IMG/VR virus record: IMGVR_UViG_3300005915_000066
Coordinates: 1-32,034 of that record
Reading direction: 5' to 3' (one strand)
DNA length: 32,034 bases
From: a virus
The notes under the pieces were generated by a model. That model had not been told where the DNA came from, searched no databases, and saw only the letters and a program-made list of their open reading frames with translations. Positions 27,300 to 32,034 of the stretch are shown here, one piece after another. The first letter of the stretch is position 1. Every line of letters starts with the position of its first letter. The translations under genes were made by a program, and so were the position numbers.

Positions 27300-29198
27300 A
27301 TGGCAGATTCCAAGATTTCTGCATTAACAGCAGCAACAGCACCAGCTGCCACAGATGAGCATGTTATAAATCAGGGTGGTACAACCAAAAAGGTAACTAA
27401 CACAGTTCTATTCAGTGCAATACCGGTAGCAGTTGCGATGGGTTCCGCAACAGTTGACTGCTCTACACTAACAATGATTAAGGGTGCGCAGACAAGTGAC
27501 CCGCAGGTCCAACTAGCCCTATCCGCAGATGCTCTTGGAGATTTCTCTATAACTACTGATACAGGTGGGATAGCGTTAAACTCTGCGGCAGAGATAGATT
27601 TTGTTAATTCTAATATAACCTATGTACCTATTGGATTAACTGCAGCACAGATAAATGCTTACATAACAGCGGCTACCTCAGGGGATACTCTAATTCTAGC
27701 GGCAGGTACGTACAGTGTTGATGCTTCTATTGGTGTAACGAAAGTATTAAAAATAAAAGGTCAAGGTAAAGGCATAACTACAATTGATGCTACAACGACA
27801 CTTCTCGGTGTATTTCTAGGAAGTTTTAGTAATATAACAATAGAAGATTTATCAATTACTTGTGACAGTGCAGGTTTAAATTATGGGATATATTATAATG
27901 GTGATAATCTAACTGGTGGAAAAATAAACAATGTCGACGTTGTTTTAAATGCAAGTAATATACAAAGAGCATTTGTTACTGCTAATTGTGATGTAACATT
28001 TAGAAATTGCACGTGGGATGTAACATCGAGCGACAATGCCGCAGACGGTTTATATGCTCGCAATACAGCTACAGCAGATGCAACAAGAAATGTATATGCA
28101 TATAATTGTAGTGGTACGGTAAATGGTACAACCTCTAATGGTATAGCATCTAATGATTCATCGGCAACACAAGATATTATTTTACACTCATACGATTGTC
28201 ATTCAGTAGCAATAGGGGCAACAAGTTACGGTGCGGCTACAACCTCTGGTGTAGATGCTTTAATAAACATCTATGGAGGTTCGTATAGTGGAGCAAGTGC
28301 AGATGTAGCAGTAGCAAGTGGTGGGACTTTAACTGTATATGATACGGTTTTAGTAAACAACACAACCTCTGGTACGATAACCTATGCTGGAACTGTTGTA
28401 ACCTCTGACCTATACATCCCAGAAGTATTTGAGACTAAAGATTCTTTCGCAGACAACAGTAGCTACACATCCTCAGGCAAACTCCTAGAAGAAATGACCA
28501 CACCTATATGCCTCTACAACTGGACAACTCCTGCAACAACAGAACTTGACCAGACAGAAAATAGTCATAGCCTTACATATCAAGGCACAATGACTACAGC
28601 AGACCAGATACATAAAGGTTTTGTATGGGCGTTAGACTTTGATGCAGGGGATGATTATTTAACCACACCTGATGCGGCAGACCTTTCGTTTGGTGATGGT
28701 TCAAATGATGAAGCTGTTACATTTTTTGGGTGGATAGAGGTTGTAGCTACAGCAACAAATCAAATAATAATGGCTAAATGGTCAGCAAATGTTAATGAAT
28801 GGCAGGTAAATATTCAATCCACCGAAGTGTTGACGTTGCAAATATATGACGAAAGTGTAAGTGTTCAAAGTTATAGAAAAACAGATTCCGCATTATCAGT
28901 AGGATGGCATTTCTTTGCAATAACCTATGATGGTACAGGTGGGGCAACAGCACTAGGGGGAACTAATTGTGTTATGTATGTGGATGGTTTAGCAGTAGCG
29001 AGTACAGCAACTGATGATGGCTCGTATGTTGCTATGGAACCTTCAACAGAACTTATGCTAGTAGGTGCTAGCACATCTGGTACACCTGCATATTTCTTTC
29101 AAGGCGATATGGGTCAAATAGGAATAGACCAATCTGAATGGGATGCAGCAAAAGTATGGAGAGCATACACAAAGACTCGTGGAGATTATAATCTGTAA
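27300..29198 (+). CDS. Tail fibre or spike: beta-helix plus LamG-like domain
   Basis: A protein of 632 residues. The N-terminal MADSKISALTAATAPAATDE is a common virion-anchoring start. Residues about 95-340 form repeated beta turns and pectate-lyase-like rungs (TLILAAGTYSVDASIGVTK, then NITIEDLSITCDSAG). The last 200 residues match a laminin-G/concanavalin-like sugar-binding domain (GWIEVVATATNQIIMAKWS, GWHFFAITYDG, VMYVDGLAVA). Such proteins bind, and sometimes cut, host surface polysaccharide. The order (helix then LamG) fits a host-receptor fibre. No catalytic residues of a lyase can be named with certainty. Confidence 0.85.
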   Translation: MADSKISALTAATAPAATDEHVINQGGTTKKVTNTVLFSAIPVAVAMGSATVDCSTLTMIKGAQTSDPQVQLALSADALGDFSITTDTGGIALNSAAEIDFVNSNITYVPIGLTAAQINAYITAATSGDTLILAAGTYSVDASIGVTKVLKIKGQGKGITTIDATTTLLGVFLGSFSNITIEDLSITCDSAGLNYGIYYNGDNLTGGKINNVDVVLNASNIQRAFVTANCDVTFRNCTWDVTSSDNAADGLYARNTATADATRNVYAYNCSGTVNGTTSNGIASNDSSATQDIILHSYDCHSVAIGATSYGAATTSGVDALINIYGGSYSGASADVAVASGGTLTVYDTVLVNNTTSGTITYAGTVVTSDLYIPEVFETKDSFADNSSYTSSGKLLEEMTTPICLYNWTTPATTELDQTENSHSLTYQGTMTTADQIHKGFVWALDFDAGDDYLTTPDAADLSFGDGSNDEAVTFFGWIEVVATATNQIIMAKWSANVNEWQVNIQSTEVLTLQIYDESVSVQSYRKTDSALSVGWHFFAITYDGTGGATALGGTNCVMYVDGLAVASTATDDGSYVAMEPSTELMLVGASTSGTPAYFFQGDMGQIGIDQSEWDAAKVWRAYTKTRGDYNL

Positions 29199-29211
29199 CA
29201 AAGGAGGTACT

Positions 29212-29511
29212 ATGAGATACATATTACTAACAATAGCTTTATTCATAATGACTGGCTGCCAGACAATGACACCAGCAGAGAAGTTAGAAGGGGATGTATA
29301 CTTCAAATACATGAATACTAATGCGAATTGTCAGGACAGGTCAATAGCTCTGTCACGTCAATTAACCAAGGCTGGGATAGACCATGTAGCAGTTGTAGGT
29401 GACCTTGATGGCTCCAAGCACATGTGGATAGAATCTGAAGGAAAGATATATGACCCTTCGTGGTCTAATGTAGACCCAAGCAGATACACTAAAGAGAAAG
29501 AACTAAAGTAG
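29212..29511 (+). CDS. Lipoprotein with transglutaminase-like Cys-His-Asp triad (99 aa)
   Basis: It starts after AAAGGAGGTAC. An N-terminal signal MRYILLTIALFIMTGC has a lipobox at MTGC with C16 as the lipid anchor. After it, C40 lies in NANCQDRSIALSRQL, H70 in KHMWI and D81 in YDPSW. They have the order and spacing of the transglutaminase/cysteine-protease-like fold, though the protein is short. It would face the periplasm or outer surface after synthesis in the infected cell. Roles could be superinfection exclusion, envelope remodelling or lysis help. The triad is seen directly; activity is inferred. Confidence 0.65.
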   Translation: MRYILLTIALFIMTGCQTMTPAEKLEGDVYFKYMNTNANCQDRSIALSRQLTKAGIDHVAVVGDLDGSKHMWIESEGKIYDPSWSNVDPSRYTKEKELK

Positions 29512-29570
29512 TTAAACTACAGGTGTTAACCACCAATTCCAAACCCTTCGGGGAAGAAAGTGAGGAACAA

Positions 29571-30056
29571 ATGCCACAATGGATAAGTAAAGATGGAGAA
29601 TGGTTTGTAGCAAAGGAGAAGGTTGGTCTTATCAACAAATCAGGCAAGACAATCAAGAACCCTAGTGCTGAGTATTCAGACTATTACGAAAAAGAAGTTA
29701 AGCCGGGTGAACCATTCATCTATGAAGGACCTGACCGTGCCGCTATGTACGAACTATATAAAGCAGACAAATCAGGTGAGATAGTAACCTTGGGACAACA
29801 TTTTACAGAAGACCCTGAGATGCAGGATAGAGCTAGACAAAGGAACTATAAATCTGTAGCTGACTATGCAAAGCATTTTGGATGGTCTAAAGAGAAATCA
29901 GACAGCAAGTTCGCCGAACAAATAGCTGAAGTTAAAACCCATGACCTACCTAAACGAGTAGAGATGGTAGAAGCATCACAATCTGGTGGGCATGACACAT
30001 CAGGTATGGGTAGAGACCGAGATGGTGGATTTGGTGAAACACCAGCTGTAATGTAA
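29571..30056 (+). CDS. Unknown virion-block protein with a repeated YKAD/GPxxR pattern (161 aa)
   Basis: It starts at the ATG at 29571 after GTGAGGAAC; an earlier GTG at 29523 has no SD. The sequence has MPQWISKDGEWFVAKEKVGL, DYYEKEVKPGEPFIYEGPDR and KSVADYAKHFGWSKEKSD. It ends in an acidic, disordered tail with Gly and Asp. The 'GEPFIYEGPDRAAMYELY' type segment occurs in uncharacterised phage proteins near tail genes. Not assigned. Confidence 0.6.
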   Translation: MPQWISKDGEWFVAKEKVGLINKSGKTIKNPSAEYSDYYEKEVKPGEPFIYEGPDRAAMYELYKADKSGEIVTLGQHFTEDPEMQDRARQRNYKSVADYAKHFGWSKEKSDSKFAEQIAEVKTHDLPKRVEMVEASQSGGHDTSGMGRDRDGGFGETPAVM

Positions 30057-30066
30057 AGGATAACAA

Positions 30067-30852
30067 ATGTCTGGACATGTATTTGATTATGATAGTGGTA
30101 AAGTATATAACTGGAAAGGTGATACCTCTGGTAGAGGCTACATAGTAGTAACTGACACCAGTGGTAACATCATAGATATAGTTCAAGCAGCTGATGATGA
30201 TACTAACCTTGATGGAAAAAATGGTACAGCAACAAACTCTATAGCTAATTTCCGTATAGATGCAGATACAATCAAACCTGCACGAATGGATGCGTCAACT
30301 CATTCTATTCAAACCATAGAATACGAACACCATGAGATACACGCTGGTGGCTCTTTCAGTTGTGTTTACACACAAGATGTAACTGATACCAACGACAGAA
30401 GTATCATTACGTTTCTAACACCTTCTACAACTAAATATCTTCATATAACTGTAGCTGCATCTGCAACTGGTGTATCTATGGCAACTATATTTGAAGCTCC
30501 AACAGTTACCAATAATGAGGGTGACACACTTGTTGTATACAATAGAAATAGAGTTGGTACTCCAACAGCTACTACAGTCTGGGACACCTCTACAGACCCT
30601 AATACTCAAGGACAGGCTACATACTTTTCTATCGCAAACATGGCTCAAGTTACTGGTGGTACATCTATAGCAAGCACACCTTTAGGTGCTGCAACAAGCC
30701 CTGTTAAATCAATTGGTGGAATGGCAAGAGCAACACAAGAATGGATATTAAAACCAGCTACTCTATATGCCTTTGAGATAAAAAGTTTAGATGCTAGTGA
30801 TAATACTCATTGGATTGAATTAGACTATTACGAACACACAGACAAGGATTGA
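30067..30852 (+). CDS. Beta-rich virion protein (261 aa)
   Basis: It starts after AAAGGATAAC. The product begins MSGHVFDYDSGKVYNWKGDT. Residues 80-200 are strand-rich with EYEHHEIHAGGSFSCVYTQD and TTKYLHITVAASATGVSMAT, and a helical C-terminal part includes ATQEWILKPATLYAFEIK. This matches an uncharacterised phage structural family that often lies between tail genes and lysis genes. It is probably a minor virion or tail-surface protein. Specific function unknown. Confidence 0.65.
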   Translation: MSGHVFDYDSGKVYNWKGDTSGRGYIVVTDTSGNIIDIVQAADDDTNLDGKNGTATNSIANFRIDADTIKPARMDASTHSIQTIEYEHHEIHAGGSFSCVYTQDVTDTNDRSIITFLTPSTTKYLHITVAASATGVSMATIFEAPTVTNNEGDTLVVYNRNRVGTPTATTVWDTSTDPNTQGQATYFSIANMAQVTGGTSIASTPLGAATSPVKSIGGMARATQEWILKPATLYAFEIKSLDASDNTHWIELDYYEHTDKD

Positions 30853-30854
30853 CC

Positions 30855-31100
30855 ATGACAGACACAGACAGTAGACTAGCAAGAGTAGAGACAAAAATTG
30901 ACGATTGGATAGATCACACAAACATCTACCGAAAGAAGAAAGACGAATGCAACGAGCGAATCTTCAGAAAATTAGACGGGCTGCAATGCGGAGAACACAG
31001 TGCGTCAATAAACCATTTAATGTCATGGATGAGAATACTGGTACTGGTGATAATATGCGGCGGAATAGCGACAATAGCTTTAAGAGTGATAATAAGTTAA
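30855..31100 (+). CDS. XhlA/holin-like membrane protein (81 aa)
   Basis: I start it at the ATG at 30855. The N-terminal 50 residues are charged and helical (RLARVETKIDDWIDHTNIYR, KKKDECNERIFRKLDGLQ), fitting a coiled coil. A single membrane helix (MRILVLVIICGGIATIALRV) sits near the C-terminus. This layout is that of XhlA-type haemolysin/holin accessory proteins, found beside phage lysis genes. It is the last clear virion or lysis gene on this strand. Endolysin, if present, lies outside the window. Confidence 0.68.
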   Translation: MTDTDSRLARVETKIDDWIDHTNIYRKKKDECNERIFRKLDGLQCGEHSASINHLMSWMRILVLVIICGGIATIALRVIIS

Positions 31101-31126
31101 AGCAAGATAAAGTACAGGGTGTACCA

Positions 31127-31279
31127 ATGAAAGACATTAAAGAATTTGCGGATGTGTTAAAGAAAGCAAACAACAGGTGGCTAGATGATACGAATGATGA
31201 TGTTGAACTACTTAGCTCATATGAGTACATGGCTCTATTTGTTATTAAGCATATTCATTCAGTCCAAGATCGGCGTTAG
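31127..31279 (+). CDS. Small unknown protein (50 aa)
   Basis: From the ATG at 31127, after CAGGGTG, the frame codes MKDIKEFADVLKKANNRWLD with a helical end. An earlier in-frame start at 30905 would run through the holin-like gene in another frame, so I reject it. The product is soluble, helical and charged. It may belong to the lysis block, but no motif shows this. Confidence 0.45.
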   Translation: MKDIKEFADVLKKANNRWLDDTNDDVELLSSYEYMALFVIKHIHSVQDRR

Positions 31280-31295
31280 CGATGAACTATAGATT

Positions 31296-31955
31296 TTATA
31301 AAGGATTTTCCCTATGATATTTACAATGAGAAGTATTATCAGGAAACAACATAAGGTTCTCAATATGGTTATCAGAAACAATCTTATTAATGTGATGGAC
31401 AACTTCTTTTTTGTTGAGATATCTTCTAAGATGTTTCTCCATTACAAGGCGGTGTTCAAATACATATCCCGCTTTGTTGCAAGAGGGATGTTTTGGGGTA
31501 TATATGCTTGCATAACCAAGGGAATGAAAAACCTTGCCACCTTTCCAGTTAGGATGCTTGTTTCCACTTATATCACGAACAGTATGCCAACACTTACTAG
31601 AACAATATTTTGCACTGTCCTTTTTAACACGACTTGCATTTGCGAGAAATTCTTTTCCACATACAAGACATTTAACTGTCTTCATAGTGTATTGGGATTG
31701 ACCATAACATTTTTTACTGCAATATTTTCCTTCTCCTTTTTTAATCCAATAGGAATAAGTAAAAAACTCTTTGCCACAAATAAGGCATTTCTTAACAATA
31801 CGAGTTCTGCTAAATTCGCTATAACATTTTTTAGAACAATATTTTCCTTTGTTTCTTTTCAATGCAGAAGGATATGCTTTAAACTCTTTTCCACAATTTA
31901 TACAGTTTTTCTTTATAGATGTTTTAATAAATTGTCCTTTTTCATTTCTAATCAT
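31296..31955 (-). CDS. HNH endonuclease with three tandem zinc repeats
   Basis: A protein of 219 residues, transcribed against the late genes. Three repeats of about 37 residues each follow one pattern: CxxCGKEF, then a basic stretch, then KYCS(K/S)(K/R)C. They probably bind zinc and DNA. The C-terminal HNH part (KKEVVHHINKIVSDNHIENLML) has its catalytic His pair and Asn. It starts at 31955 after GAGGTT. Its 3' end lies 16 bases from the late block, and a terminator lies just upstream. Such position and orientation fit a homing-type insertion with its own control. Confidence 0.85.
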   Translation of the reverse strand: MIRNEKGQFIKTSIKKNCINCGKEFKAYPSALKRNKGKYCSKKCYSEFSRTRIVKKCLICGKEFFTYSYWIKKGEGKYCSKKCYGQSQYTMKTVKCLVCGKEFLANASRVKKDSAKYCSSKCWHTVRDISGNKHPNWKGGKVFHSLGYASIYTPKHPSCNKAGYVFEHRLVMEKHLRRYLNKKEVVHHINKIVSDNHIENLMLFPDNTSHCKYHRENPL

Positions 31956-31969
31956 ATAACCTCACAAAT

Positions 31970-32033
31970 AAAAAAGCCCCTTTCCGTGTGCTTAGAAGTA
32001 ACAGCTAAGTTACTAACACGTACTAAGGGCTTG
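31970..32033 (-). terminator. Long hairpin with U-run, probable rho-independent terminator
   Basis: On the minus strand AAGCCC at one end pairs with GGGCTT at the other. Inner pairs GTGT/ACAC and AGTAAC/GTTACT extend the arm. The pairing is followed by a run of six T (31975-31970). Some outer pairs contain bulges. It would stop transcription entering from the right just before the HNH gene. Its plus-strand function cannot be judged, because the window ends. Confidence 0.75.
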
Positions 32034-32034
32034 T

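Noticed and set aside
30905-31126. Upstream extension of the 50-residue gene through the holin-like gene
   Set aside because: The extension has Arg/Asn-rich shadow composition and no SD; the later ATG at 31127 is the sensible start.
1-32034. tRNA genes, CRISPR arrays, insertion sequences and integrase
   Set aside because: I found no clover-leaf with T-arm GGTTCGA-type sequence, no regular spacer arrays and no transposase or integrase motifs.

Overview
The window is part of an AT-rich tailed bacteriophage genome (Caudoviricetes), probably from an uncultured phage. The evidence is a terminase, portal, scaffold-like protein and major capsid protein in canonical order, with tightly packed genes that often overlap by ATGA or TGATG junctions and carry strong Shine-Dalgarno (SD) sites. 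The host cannot be named. Good sigma-70-type promoters and AGGAGG/AGGGGG ribosome-binding sites indicate a bacterium. There is no integrase, DNA polymerase, primase or endolysin in the window, and the left edge cuts a gene, so the genome continues beyond it.

Layout: a divergent control region at about 17246-17561 separates two arms. The left arm (17245 down to 1) is read on the minus strand. It starts with many small unknown or zinc-ribbon proteins and several tiny single-span membrane peptides. A metabolic block follows (13521-9371): radical SAM/SPASM protein, HNH endonuclease, N-formyltransferase, short DegT-type aminotransferase, YopX protein and a second radical SAM protein. Next comes a mosaic of small genes with scarred repeats, a DNA methyltransferase, a repeat-bearing membrane protein, a two-gene split transketolase and two DXD glycosyltransferases. 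It ends with a PD-(D/E)XK nuclease, a sigma region 4-like protein and a RecA/Sak4-like ATPase cut by the window edge. The right arm (17562-31279) is the plus-strand late operon: small and large terminase, portal, small proteins, scaffold-like protein, major capsid protein, an HNH insertion, virion proteins, a beta-helix plus LamG tail spike or fibre, a lipoprotein with a transglutaminase-like Cys-His-Asp set, more virion proteins and an XhlA/holin-like membrane protein. A minus-strand HNH gene and a strong hairpin terminator close the window.

How it may work together: two near-consensus promoters, each with a TGACA-N3-TGTCA-type operator over its -35 box, are placed to drive the left arm. A separate promoter faces the late genes. 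The most notable content is a sugar-chemistry cargo: aminotransferase, N-formyltransferase, two radical SAM enzymes, a split transketolase and two glycosyltransferases. Together they suggest that the phage makes and transfers an unusual, possibly formylated, sugar onto DNA, virion or host glycan. The pathway is inferred from families and gene order, not proven. Other notable points are a parS-like palindrome between the terminase genes, a threefold YNAM(E/N)NxW repeat protein, and a repeated C-terminal KANLQE module that also supplies ribosome-binding sites.
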